From contig NZ_JAJGSX010000015.1 in the NCBI RefSeq assembly GCF_021245725.1, positions 161,321-225,320 of the forward strand: DNA of 64,000 bases. Reading direction: 5' to 3'. Under the pieces are notes generated by a model. It was given only the letters and a program-made list of their open reading frames with translations, made no database searches and had not been told where the DNA came from. Positions 51,022-59,398 of the stretch are shown piece after piece. The first letter of the stretch is position 1; every line of letters starts with the position of its first letter. Origin of the DNA: Pseudonocardia sp. TRM90224. GTDB lineage: Bacteria > Actinomycetota > Actinomycetes > Mycobacteriales > Pseudonocardiaceae. The position numbers and the translations under genes are program-made.

Positions 51022-52225
51022 CCACCAGCCCGCCGCACGGATCGCGTGCGTCGGGGGCGGGCCGGGAGGGCTCCTGCTCGCGATCCTCGCCATCCAGCTG
51101 CCGGACGTCGAGTCCGTCACCGTGTACGAGCGATCGCCGGAGGGCGTCACGTACGGCTGGGGTGTGGTGTTCTGGGACGACCTGCTCGACCAGCTGCGTG
51201 AGCACGACGCGCCCACCGCCGAGCTGATGAAGGCGGCCGCGTTCACCTGGCACCACCAGGTCATCGACGTGGAGGGTGGCGACCCGGTCGACCTCGGGGG
51301 CCACGGCTACGCGATGGGTCGGCGCGCCATGCGCGGCCTGCTCACCGAGCGGGCCCGCGCACTGGGCGTCGAGATGCGGTTCGACCAGGCGGTCGGCGAC
51401 GTCGCCGAGCTCGACGGGTACGACCTCGTCGTCGCGGCCGACGGGGTGAGCAGCGGCATCCGACAGGCCGAGCCCGCGTTCGGCACCAGCATCGAGCGCG
51501 GCCGCAACAAGTACATCTGGCTGGGCACCAGCAAGGTCTTCCCGTCGTTCACGTTCCCGTTCGCCCGCACGGGCGCCGGCTGGCTGTGGGCGCATGCCTA
51601 CGGCTACAGCGACGACGCGAGCACGTTCGTCGTCGAGACCACGCCGGAGACCTGGGCTGCGCTCGGCTTCGACACGCTCGGGCCGGACGAGACCGCGCGC
51701 GAGCTGGAGCGCATCTTCGCCGCCCAGCTCGACGGCCACGAGCTGCGCATGCCGACCGGCGTCCGCGAGGGCACGCCGTGGCTGGAGTTCCAGACCGTGC
51801 GCAACGTCCATTGGCAGCACGGGAACGTCGCGCTGCTCGGCGACGCCGCGCACACCACGCACTTCACCATCGGCTCCGGCACCCGCCTCGCCCTGCAGGA
51901 CGCGATGGCGCTCGCCGCCGAGCTGGGCACGCACCGGGCCGCCGCGCCCGCGCTGGCCGCGTACGAGCACAGGCGTACCGCCGAGCTCGCGCCCGTCGCC
52001 GCGGAGGCGGCGGCGAGCGCGCTCTGGTTCGAGGACATCAACCGCTACATCAACCGCGAGCCGCGGGCGTTCGCCCAGCTGCTGATCAACCGCAGGCGGC
52101 TGCTCGCCCGCCGTGCCCCGGCCGCCTACATCGGGCTGCGCAAGCTCCGCAAGGCCGCGGCGGCCGCACCCATCCCGGCCCCGGCCCGGGCCGCGATCCG
52201 GAAGGTGAAGGCGCTGGCGCGCTGA
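51011..52225 (+). CDS. FAD-dependent aromatic monooxygenase-like protein
   Basis: A 404-residue flavoprotein. The N-terminal ADP-binding loop is IACVGGGPGGLLLAI; the second FAD motif GDAAHTTHFTIGSGTRLAL lies near residue 278. It belongs to the PHBH-type class A monooxygenases (VioD or salicyl-CoA hydroxylase-like). The helix PDVESVTVYERSP gives the ribose-binding Glu. ATG at 51011 overlaps the flippase stop by 11 bases, so it is co-transcribed. Substrate unknown; its place beside polysaccharide genes suggests modification of a pigment or aromatic decoration, which is only inference. Confidence 0.85.
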   Translation: MTVDHQPAARIACVGGGPGGLLLAILAIQLPDVESVTVYERSPEGVTYGWGVVFWDDLLDQLREHDAPTAELMKAAAFTWHHQVIDVEGGDPVDLGGHGYAMGRRAMRGLLTERARALGVEMRFDQAVGDVAELDGYDLVVAADGVSSGIRQAEPAFGTSIERGRNKYIWLGTSKVFPSFTFPFARTGAGWLWAHAYGYSDDASTFVVETTPETWAALGFDTLGPDETARELERIFAAQLDGHELRMPTGVREGTPWLEFQTVRNVHWQHGNVALLGDAAHTTHFTIGSGTRLALQDAMALAAELGTHRAAAPALAAYEHRRTAELAPVAAEAAASALWFEDINRYINREPRAFAQLLINRRRLLARRAPAAYIGLRKLRKAAAAAPIPAPARAAIRKVKALAR

Positions 52226-52229
52226 ACCC

Positions 52230-52289
52230 GCCCACCGTTTTGCCAACCTGCAGACCTCCGAGGGCGTGCAGGTTGGCAAAACGGTGGGC
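52230..52289. repeat. Family A palindromic repeat, copy 5
   Basis: GCCCACCGTTTTGCCAACCT and its inverted partner with a short loop, between two convergent genes; the outer arm (AACTTCC) has diverged. Confidence 0.92.
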
Positions 52290-52298
52290 AACTTCGGG

Positions 52299-52616
52299 TC
52301 AGGTGAGCAGGCGCAGCAGGGCGGTCACCGCGGCGGCGACGAGCATCGCGGTGAGGATCGAGCGGCGCGCCGCGAGCAGCACGATCCCGGCGGCGACGCC
52401 GGCGAGCGCGGTCAGGGTGTGCTGCATCGGGACGTCGTCCCCCGCCGGCCAGAGCAGCAGCACCACCATCGCGGCGATCAGCGCCGGACCGGTGTCGAGC
52501 AGCGCCGTCCGTACCCGGCTCGGCAGCTCGCGCCCGCCGATCACGAGCGGCGCCACCACCCGGAACCCGATCGACACGACCGCGAGCAGCACGATGGTCA
52601 GCCAGACGTCCGTCAC
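52299..52616 (-). CDS. AzlD-family branched-chain amino acid export subunit
   Basis: A 105-residue membrane protein with about three helices (VWLTIVLLAVVSIGFRVV; LIAAMVVLLLWPAG). AzlD pairs with AzlC to export branched-chain amino acids or their analogues. GTG at 52616 overlaps the azlC stop (GTGA). Confidence 0.88.
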   Translation of the reverse strand: MTDVWLTIVLLAVVSIGFRVVAPLVIGGRELPSRVRTALLDTGPALIAAMVVLLLWPAGDDVPMQHTLTALAGVAAGIVLLAARRSILTAMLVAAAVTALLRLLT

Positions 52617-53281
52617 GACCGCTCCCCCATCACAGCGCCGGCCAGCACGCCGCAGAACGCCGCGAGCAGGATCGGGATGCCGGGCGTCAGCACCGGGGTG
52701 AGTGCCACCGCGACCAGCACGCCGACCACGGCCAGCACCCAGGCCCGTCGATCAGTGAGGTGCTCGCGCAGCAGGCCGATGAAGAACACCGGGTAGGCCG
52801 CGTCGATCCCGAAGGCCGCGGGGTCGCCGACGGTCGAGCCGAGCAGCGCCCCTGCGGCAGTGCCGAGCGTCCACCCGGAGAGGCTCATCAACCCGCACAA
52901 CGTCAACAGCCGGACGTCGAACCGCCCGTCGCCGCGGTGCGCGACCGCCCACGCCGCGTCGGTGATCAGCAGCGACCGCCCGATCCGGGAGCGGAGCGAC
53001 CCGCCGAGCGCCGGCGCGACCGTCGTACCCATCAGCAGGTAGCGCGCGTTGAGCGCGGCCGCCGTGCCCACCGCGGCGCCCAGCGAGCCGTGCTGGCTCA
53101 TCACCGCCAGCGCACCGTATTGCGCGCTGCCGGAGTAGACGAGCAGCGACATCACGATCGGCGCCACGACGCCCATCCCCAGCGAGACGGCCAGCGCCCC
53201 GAACGCGAGTCCGTCGACGACGTCGGCCGCCGCCACCGGCAGGACGACCTTCAGCCGGTCGGTGCGTTGCTGTTCGGGCAT
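52613..53281 (-). CDS. AzlC-family branched-chain amino acid exporter subunit
   Basis: A 222-residue membrane protein with about six helices. VSLGMGVVAPIVMSLLVYSG and AALNARYLLMGTTVAPALGG match the AzlC family. It forms an exporter with AzlD at 52299. ATG at 53281 lies 31 bases inside the upstream MFS gene. Confidence 0.9.
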   Translation of the reverse strand: MPEQQRTDRLKVVLPVAAADVVDGLAFGALAVSLGMGVVAPIVMSLLVYSGSAQYGALAVMSQHGSLGAAVGTAAALNARYLLMGTTVAPALGGSLRSRIGRSLLITDAAWAVAHRGDGRFDVRLLTLCGLMSLSGWTLGTAAGALLGSTVGDPAAFGIDAAYPVFFIGLLREHLTDRRAWVLAVVGVLVAVALTPVLTPGIPILLAAFCGVLAGAVMGERS

Positions 53282-54471
53282 GCCGTCACCTCCATCCCGG
53301 TGGCGCGCCCCGCGAACGCGAAGGCGAGGGCGGTCCCCGCCGCGAGCGCGGCGGCGAACCCGTAGCCAAGCTCGAACCCCGCGACGTCGGCTGCCGGTCC
53401 GCCGCCGAACGCCGCGGCGTACCCGGCGGCGAGCGGTGCGACGGCCGCGACGCCGAGCGCGGTCCCCAGCTGCGTGCTCGTCGAGAGCAGGCCGGCAGCG
53501 AGGCCCGCCCGATCACCGGCGTGCGCGGTGCCGCGCGCTGTCGACGCGACCGTTGCCAGCCCCGACCCAAACCCGAGCAGGACGAACCCGGCCAGCATCG
53601 TCGGAAGGGCCGGCGCGTCGGGGGCGATCGCGATGAGCGCGACCGCTCCGGCCGCGACGGAGAGCAGGCCGACCGGCATCGCCCGAGCACTGCCGATGGC
53701 GGCGACGACGGCCGGCCCGAGGATCGAGCCCGCGATCACCGCGAGGTTGAACGGGGGAAAGAGCAGTCCCGCCTCGACGGGCGGAAGACCCAGCACGTTC
53801 TGCGCGTGCAGCACGCTCAGGAACATCGCCGCGGTGACGCTCGCGCCGAGCACCGCCGCGACGACGTTCGCCGGGGCCACCCCCGGCCGGCGCAGCAGCG
53901 CGAGATCGATCAGCGGACCGGGTCTGAGCCGGTCCGGTCCCCGGCCGCGGAGCCGCCGTCGGCCCAACAGCACCACGGCGACGCAGACCGGCACGTTCAC
54001 CAGGAACACCCATCGCCAGCCCACCGCACCGGTGATCACACCACCGAGCACCCAACCGCTCGCGCCACCGCCCGCCGCCGCGGCGGTCCACCAGCCCAGC
54101 GCGCGTGGCCGGTCGAGCGCCACGACGAGCGCGAGCCCGGCCGGCACGGCCATCGCAGCTGCGCCACCTTGGCCCACACGCGCCGCGAGCAGTACCGCGG
54201 CCGAGGGTGCGAGCCCGCACACCAGCGAGGCCAGCGCGAACAGGCCGGTGCCCACGAGGAAGATCCGGCGCGCGCCGAACCGGTCCGCCATGCGTCCGCC
54301 GGCGAGCAGCCCGAGGCCGAGCGCGAGCGTGTAGGCGTTCGCGACCCAGCCCAGCCCGGTCGTCGAGAGCCCGAGATCGGCCCCGATCACCGGGAGCGCG
54401 ATGGCCACGACCGTGACGTCGAGCACGACGACGACCTGGGCGAGGCAGAGGAGAGCGATGACCATGCCCAT
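53251..54471 (-). CDS. MFS drug-efflux transporter (EmrB/QacA-like)
   Basis: A 406-residue protein with about 12 or more helices. Signature loops include DVTVVAIALPVIGADLG, GGRMADRFGARRIFLVG and GWRWVFLVNVPVCVAVV, all typical of the DHA2 drug:proton antiporters. It is shorter than most DHA2 members, so helices may be missing. Probably co-transcribed with azlCD; regulated by the divergent CGNR protein, perhaps. Confidence 0.9.
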   Translation of the reverse strand: MGMVIALLCLAQVVVVLDVTVVAIALPVIGADLGLSTTGLGWVANAYTLALGLGLLAGGRMADRFGARRIFLVGTGLFALASLVCGLAPSAAVLLAARVGQGGAAAMAVPAGLALVVALDRPRALGWWTAAAAGGGASGWVLGGVITGAVGWRWVFLVNVPVCVAVVLLGRRRLRGRGPDRLRPGPLIDLALLRRPGVAPANVVAAVLGASVTAAMFLSVLHAQNVLGLPPVEAGLLFPPFNLAVIAGSILGPAVVAAIGSARAMPVGLLSVAAGAVALIAIAPDAPALPTMLAGFVLLGFGSGLATVASTARGTAHAGDRAGLAAGLLSTSTQLGTALGVAAVAPLAAGYAAAFGGGPAADVAGFELGYGFAAALAAGTALAFAFAGRATGMEVTACPNSNAPTG

Positions 54472-54518
54472 GGCTAGCCTCGCAGTGTTACCTTTAAACC
54501 TCCAGAAAGGGGAAACAG

Positions 54519-55106
54519 TTGGCCACCGACCCGGTCCCCACGGCGAGCAGCATGCGGCTCGACGGCGGCCACCCGGCGCTGGACCTGGTCAACACCGTGC
54601 ACGCCGAGGTCGACGGCACGGTCGTGCACGACGTCCTGCGCACGCCGCAGGACGTCGTCGTGCTCGCGCACCGGCTCGGACTGGTCGCGGCGGACCACCC
54701 GACCGGCGAGGCGGCGCTGGCCGATGCACGATCCCTGCGCGACGCACTCACCGACGTCCTGACCGATATCGCCCCCGACGCGGTGGCCGTGGTGCAGCAA
54801 CATCACCGGGCCGCGATGAACGCGGCCCGGCTGGTCCGGAGCGGCGACGTGTTCGAGCACCGGTGGGCCGCGGACGAGCACACACCGGTGCACCGGTGGG
54901 CCGTCGCCGCCGTCGACCTCCTGACCGGCCCCGACCTCACCCGTGTGCACCGCTGCGACGGCTGCAACTGGCTGTTCGTCGACCGCTCACGCGGCACCGG
55001 GCGGCGCTGGTGCTCCATGGTCGACTGCGGCACCACGGCGAAGAAGCGCCGCTACGTCCAGCGGCGGCGGGAACGCAGGGGCGGACGCGGCAACCCTGAC
55101 GTTTGA
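54519..55106 (+). CDS. CGNR-type zinc-finger regulator
   Basis: A 195-residue protein. The N-terminal ABATE-like domain begins LDGGHPALDLVNTVH. The C-terminal zinc knuckle is CDGCNWLFVD, then RRWCSMVDCGTTAKKRRY; the family name motif CGNR is here CGTT. The DNA-binding finger probably regulates the divergent MFS gene. The start codon is TTG at 54519, after AAAGGGGA; a weaker ATG downstream (54551) is possible. Confidence 0.85.
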   Translation: MATDPVPTASSMRLDGGHPALDLVNTVHAEVDGTVVHDVLRTPQDVVVLAHRLGLVAADHPTGEAALADARSLRDALTDVLTDIAPDAVAVVQQHHRAAMNAARLVRSGDVFEHRWAADEHTPVHRWAVAAVDLLTGPDLTRVHRCDGCNWLFVDRSRGTGRRWCSMVDCGTTAKKRRYVQRRRERRGGRGNPDV

Positions 55107-55128
55107 TCGAGCCTCGTGCCACCGGTGG

Positions 55129-57111
55129 TCAGGACGCTGTGATCGCCAGTACGGAGCTGCCGTGGTTCACGTAGCCGACGTTGTCGTAGGCAGCAACTCC
55201 GCCGAAGGAACCGCTCCCCACCGACCAGAGCTGCTTTCCCGTTGCAAAATCGAGGACCCGCATCTCGGTGCGCGCTGGAAGGCAGATGATCCCGTCCCCG
55301 AAGACCAGCTGCGCGGATCCGGTCGGCTCGTCCTCGAAGGTCGCGTCGACATCGACCGACCAGCGCTCCGCGCCGGTCGTGTCATCGAGGACCAGCAGCC
55401 TGGAGTCCTCGGTTCGGACGACCACCCCGGAGACACCGGCCCGCAACGCCCGAACCGTATCCGACCGTTCCCAGAGAATCCGACCGGTCGCCGGATCGAG
55501 TGCACGAAGGGCACCAGCAACGGCGCAGTACATCGGCCCAGGTCCAGCGCTCAGCGCCGCACACGAGCTGTAGCCCCCCACGTCCCGGCTCCATCTGACC
55601 CGACCGGTACTGGCGTCCAGCGCCTCAACCCTCGATGAGTCGGCGCGACTCACCACACAGGAGCTTTCGTGGGCGTGCACGCCATGGCTCACCAACTCGA
55701 ACGGCACCTCTGTGCGCCACACCTCGGCACCGTAGGACTCATCCAGCCCTACGAGAGCATCCGGCGTCGACACGACCACGACGGCCCCGGCGGCAACGAC
55801 GTTGCTCGTGACGGCGGATTCCAGTGGCCGAGACCAAGCCCGCTCCCCGGTTCGGATGTCGAAAGCGGCCAGCTCTTGGCCGCCGACTGCAATCACCCTG
55901 GTACCGAGAACAAATATGCTCGGTGCATAGCCATTGGCACGCGGTACGGCGGGCACAGTCCAACGCACCCCTCCCGATCTGCGGTTCAGCGCGGAGACCT
56001 TGGAGGAGCCATAGGTGTACAGCGAGAAGTCATCCACCGCGAACGGCCCGTTGTCGACGTCGGTCTGCCAGATCACGCGCGCCGACCTGAGCGGGAGCGA
56101 GGGTCGGAACGCCGCGAAGATCCCGCCGGTGATCCCTCCGGCGGCCACCAAACCGCCGCCGACGATCAACGCCCGTCGCCCGATCCGTCGACGAGGCGGG
56201 TCGACCGAGGCTCCGGAGGCGCTCGGAAGCTCGACGGTGTGCGGAACGGACGACCCCACCGCCGTCGCGACGACCGTCTTTCGGACGGGCTCGAACTCCC
56301 GCGCCAGGTCGGCAGCGCTCGGCCGGTCCTCGGCGCGCTTCGCAAGGCACGCGCTGAGGCTCAGCCGCAGGATCTCCGGAACGTCGCCGAGGTCGGGCTC
56401 GTCGCGGCTGATCCGCAGCATCAGCACCACGGGCGTCGCTTCGCCGAAGGGATGCCGCCCTCCAGCCGCATACGCGAGCAGCACGCCGAGCGAGAAGATG
56501 TCGGACGCCGGGCCGGCCTCGTGGCCGTCGACCTGCTCCGGCGACATGTATCCCGGCGTCCCGATCACCGCGCCTGTTCCGGTCATCCGCGTTGCGTCGA
56601 CTGCTCGCGAGATCCCGAAGTCGATCAATCGAGGGCCGTCGTCCGCCATCAGCACGTTGGACGGCTTCACGTCGCGATGTACCAGACCACCTGCGTGGAT
56701 GCCTGCCAGCGCGGACGCCAGCCCGTGGCCCAACCGCCGCACCGCGGCAGGTTCGAGTCTGTTGTACCGGTCGAGCACGTCGGTCAGCGACGGCCCCGGC
56801 ACGAACTCGGTCGCCAACCACGGCGCCGCTGCCTCGGCATCAGCATCCAGCACCGCGGCCACCCACGGACCGCGCACCAGCCTGCTGACCTCGACCTCTC
56901 GCCGAAAGCGCTGCCGGAACTGGGGATCGTGCGCCAGCCCGGGATGCACGACCTTGACCGCTGCCTGCCTGCCCTGCGGGTCCTCCCCGAGGAAGACCTG
57001 ACCCATCCCACCCGCGCCGAGCCGCCCGACGATCCGATATGCACCGATCTGTCGCGGATCGTGATCGACGAGCGGATCCAACTCCGCGTCCCCCACGCGC
57101 GTCTCCCCCAC
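55129..57111 (-). CDS. Ser/Thr kinase with extracytoplasmic PQQ-type beta-propeller
   Basis: A 660-residue membrane kinase. The kinase domain (about 25-280) has LGAGGMGQVFLGE, AAVKVVHPG (Lys53), HRDVKPSNVL and DFGISRAVD. A single membrane helix (about residues 312-333, RALIVGGGLVAAGG) leads to a 320-residue PQQ/WD-like propeller with repeats DASTGRVRWSRDV, DPATGRILWERS and DFATGKQLWSVG. The propeller probably senses a ligand or binds the wall. GTG at 57111. It converges on the CGNR gene. Confidence 0.92.
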   Translation of the reverse strand: MGETRVGDAELDPLVDHDPRQIGAYRIVGRLGAGGMGQVFLGEDPQGRQAAVKVVHPGLAHDPQFRQRFRREVEVSRLVRGPWVAAVLDADAEAAAPWLATEFVPGPSLTDVLDRYNRLEPAAVRRLGHGLASALAGIHAGGLVHRDVKPSNVLMADDGPRLIDFGISRAVDATRMTGTGAVIGTPGYMSPEQVDGHEAGPASDIFSLGVLLAYAAGGRHPFGEATPVVLMLRISRDEPDLGDVPEILRLSLSACLAKRAEDRPSAADLAREFEPVRKTVVATAVGSSVPHTVELPSASGASVDPPRRRIGRRALIVGGGLVAAGGITGGIFAAFRPSLPLRSARVIWQTDVDNGPFAVDDFSLYTYGSSKVSALNRRSGGVRWTVPAVPRANGYAPSIFVLGTRVIAVGGQELAAFDIRTGERAWSRPLESAVTSNVVAAGAVVVVSTPDALVGLDESYGAEVWRTEVPFELVSHGVHAHESSCVVSRADSSRVEALDASTGRVRWSRDVGGYSSCAALSAGPGPMYCAVAGALRALDPATGRILWERSDTVRALRAGVSGVVVRTEDSRLLVLDDTTGAERWSVDVDATFEDEPTGSAQLVFGDGIICLPARTEMRVLDFATGKQLWSVGSGSFGGVAAYDNVGYVNHGSSVLAITAS

Positions 57112-57181
57112 TCGCGAAGACTACGTAGGACGTGCGAGCCCGGTCGCGACCGGGCATGGCCCTCGGCGGGGGCCGCTGCCG

Positions 57182-57529
57182 TCAGCCGCCCTGGTCCCCC
57201 GGCTCGAGCCGGCCCTCGGTGTCCTCTTCCGTCGTCCGGCCCACAGGGCGGTCGGCGCCCTTCGTGTCGACGTCGTCGCGGTCGGGGGCCTGGTCCTCCG
57301 CGCGGCCGCCGCGGCTCTCCCCGACCCCGAGGGCGGGCTCGGGTTCGGTGTCGGTGGCCGAGACGCCGCCGCGCTCCTCGTCGGAGACCTCCGGGGCCGC
57401 TCCCGGCTCCGGGGCGTTGGGCGCGTCGAACGCCTTGGGCGCCGTGTTCTCACCCGGGGCGCCGCGTTCCTCGTCGTAGGGCGGCACCGGGACCTGCGGG
57501 CTGTCGGCGTGCTGGTCGTCGCTGACCAT
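57182..57529 (-). CDS. Acidic low-complexity protein, unknown
   Basis: A 115-residue protein rich in Asp, Glu, Pro and Gly (VSDDQHADSPQVPVPP; GAAPEVSDEERGG), probably disordered. No domain is recognised. Ribosome site GAGAGG lies eight bases before the ATG at 57529. A CRP-like site is 52 bases upstream. It may be a stress-linked or scaffold protein; nothing proves it. Confidence 0.68.
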   Translation of the reverse strand: MVSDDQHADSPQVPVPPYDEERGAPGENTAPKAFDAPNAPEPGAAPEVSDEERGGVSATDTEPEPALGVGESRGGRAEDQAPDRDDVDTKGADRPVGRTTEEDTEGRLEPGDQGG

Positions 57530-57580
57530 GGCCGTACCTCTCTTTTCGATGGATACGCCACGAATACCCGCCGCACCGGA

Positions 57581-57596
57581 TGTGAACCACGTCACG
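57581..57596. promoter_or_regulatory. CRP/GlxR-like operator upstream of the acidic protein gene
   Basis: TGTGA-N6-TCACG matches the consensus at nine of ten positions. It lies 52 bases before the start codon at 57529 and touches the stop of the SRPBCC gene. Confidence 0.45.
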
Positions 57597-58089
57597 CCGC
57601 CCGGCGCTCGGCCATCAGCGCGAGCCGTTGCAGCGACTCCGCGTTCCGCATCCGGATCAACGGGTCGCGCACCACGGACGGCAGCAGCGTGCCGGGCCCG
57701 GCGACGGCGTCCTCGCGGAGCACGATCTCGCACCCGCCCGCGTCGGCCGGCGCGAGCTCGATGACGATCTCGGCCTCGCCCATGGGCCACGCCTTCCCGC
57801 GCAGCACCAGCAACCGCGTGGGCTCGCAGCGTCGCACGACGGTCTGGTCGTCGATCATCGTGGGCCACGGCCCGACGGAGTGGTTCAGCACGGCGCCGAC
57901 CGCAGGCCAGTCCGCACTGACCGAGCGCATCCTGGCGGCCCCGACGACCCAGCAGGGGTACGTCCACCCGTCCGCGAGCACGGCCCACACGGCGTCCGGG
58001 CTCGCCGCGGTGACGTGCCGCGTGGTGGGCAGCGCTGCTGGGCGGGATGCTGCTGGGCTGGATGCTGCTGGGCTGGATTCGGTGGCCAT
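57592..58089 (-). CDS. SRPBCC-family lipid/polyketide-binding protein
   Basis: A 165-residue START-like fold protein. After a low-complexity start (repeats of SPAAS), the hot-dog-like helix-grip fold begins TRHVTAASPDAVWAVLADGWTY and continues ADWPAVGAVLNHSVG, RRCEPTRLLVLRGKAWPMGEAE. SRPBCC proteins bind hydrophobic ligands. No catalytic residues are recognised. The ATG at 58089 is 15 bases after the CinA-type gene stop on the same strand. Confidence 0.82.
   Translation of the reverse strand: MATESSPAASSPAASRPAALPTTRHVTAASPDAVWAVLADGWTYPCWVVGAARMRSVSADWPAVGAVLNHSVGPWPTMIDDQTVVRRCEPTRLLVLRGKAWPMGEAEIVIELAPADAGGCEIVLREDAVAGPGTLLPSVVRDPLIRMRNAESLQRLALMAERRAA
58034..58078. repeat. Three 15-bp tandem repeats in the SRPBCC gene start
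   Basis: Three near-identical units of GCTGCTGGGCTGGAT encode a repeated SPAAS-type pentapeptide at the N-terminus. Slippage could alter the number in frame. Confidence 0.9.
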
Positions 58090-58104
58090 CCTTGGATCTA
58101 CCCC

Positions 58105-58617
58105 TCACAGCGGGTCGCACACACGGGCTGCTCCGTCCGCGCAGGTCAGCCACCCGGCCAGCGCAGTCAGCGCCTGCTCCGTCGACGCAGCGCAGATCTC
58201 CTGCGGTCCGCCGTCCAGCTGCATCTCGGTCACGCGCGGTGGACGGGTGCCGTCGTCGACCGCGATGAAGACGGTCCCGGGCCGGCGACCGTCCTGCGGG
58301 TCCGGCCCACCGGCGCCGGTCACGGCGACCGCGACATCCGCCCCCAGCAGCCGCCGGACGCCGCTCGCCATCGCGCCGGCGGCCTCGGCACTGACCACCG
58401 GCCCGTCCGGCACGCCCAGCACCTCGTGCTTCACCGCGCTCGAATACGCCACCAGCGCACCGCGGAACCACGTGCTCGCGTCCCGCGCCCTGGCCAGCGC
58501 GCTCGCGACGAGACCACCGGTGAGCGACTCCGCGACCGCGATGGTCCGTCCGGACGAACGGGCCCGCTCCGCGACGGCGCCTGCGACCCGGTCCACCCTG
58601 TCATCGACGTCGGACAT
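58105..58617 (-). CDS. pncC: CinA C-terminal domain nicotinamide-nucleotide amidase (PncC-like)
   Basis: A 170-residue CinA C-terminal domain protein that deamidates nicotinamide mononucleotide in NAD recycling. It has the conserved AVAESLTGGLVASAL, FRGALVAYSSAVKHEVLGV and VAVTGAGGPDPQDG. ATG at 58617 (MSDVDDRV) gives a normal start; an upstream GTG/ATG is not needed. The N-terminal MoCF-like domain of full CinA is absent. Confidence 0.93.
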   Translation of the reverse strand: MSDVDDRVDRVAGAVAERARSSGRTIAVAESLTGGLVASALARARDASTWFRGALVAYSSAVKHEVLGVPDGPVVSAEAAGAMASGVRRLLGADVAVAVTGAGGPDPQDGRRPGTVFIAVDDGTRPPRVTEMQLDGGPQEICAASTEQALTALAGWLTCADGAARVCDPL

Positions 58618-58732
58618 CCGACGTCCATACCCGCGCGGCGGGCCGTCCAACCATGGTCAGGACCGCGATTCGTCCCAGGTGGAGCGGGGTATCCGAGCCA
58701 ACCGTTGCCTGCCGACGTCGTGAGGAAATCCC

Positions 58733-59398
58733 ATGATCATGCTGTGTCCGCCCGGCGTCTACCGTCCGCAGCGCGATACCGCCGTGCTGGCAGGAGCCAT
58801 GGAGAGGGGTGGCCTCGCGCGCGGCCGGACCGTGCTGGACGTGGGCGCGGGCACCGGTGCGCTGGCGATCGCCGCGGCGCGCGCCGGTGCCGCCTCGGTC
58901 ACGGCGATCGACCTCTCGATGCGATCCGTGCTCACCACCTGGACGAACAGCCGCCTGCACCGGGCCGGTGTCAAGGTGCGCCGTGGAGATCTGTTCGAAC
59001 CCGCCCGGCGCGGCCGCTACGACCTGGTGCTGGCCAACCCGCCGTACGTCCCGGCCGCGACGGCCGTGCTGCCGCGCCACCGCATCGACCGGTGCTGGGA
59101 CGGCGGTCCGGACGGGCGGGCGGTGCTCGACCGGATCTGTGCGGGCGTCGCCGACGTGCTCAGCCCGAGCGGGACGCTGCTGCTGGTCCATTCGGCGGTG
59201 AGCGGGGTGGAGACGACGATCGCGCGGCTCGCCGACGGCGGCTTGACGGCCCACGTCGTCGAGCGGGTGCGGATCCCGTTCGGCCCGGTGATGCGGGCGC
59301 GCGCCGCGATGCTGGAGCTGCGCGGGCTCGTCCAGCACGACGAGACGATGGAGGAGCTGGTGGTGGTCGAAGCGAGCCGGGACGGTGTTGCGGCATGA
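58733..59398 (+). CDS. HemK/PrmC-like N5-glutamine or N6-adenine methyltransferase
   Basis: A 221-residue class I SAM methyltransferase. Motif I VLDVGAGTGALAIAAA, the acidic ribose residue in SVTAIDLSM, and motif IV LVLANPPYVP (the NPPY signature of PrmC/HemK enzymes) are intact. Its short length and C-terminal helix fit the HemK2-like group. Its stop overlaps the EgtD-like start by four bases (ATGA), so it is co-translated with that gene; a functional link is likely but unproven. Confidence 0.88.
   Translation: MIMLCPPGVYRPQRDTAVLAGAMERGGLARGRTVLDVGAGTGALAIAAARAGAASVTAIDLSMRSVLTTWTNSRLHRAGVKVRRGDLFEPARRGRYDLVLANPPYVPAATAVLPRHRIDRCWDGGPDGRAVLDRICAGVADVLSPSGTLLLVHSAVSGVETTIARLADGGLTAHVVERVRIPFGPVMRARAAMLELRGLVQHDETMEELVVVEASRDGVAA

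Noticed and set aside
49189..51264. A 691-codon frame antisense to the flippase
   Set aside because: The plus strand encodes a clear polytopic flippase coupled by GTGA to its neighbour; this is a shadow.
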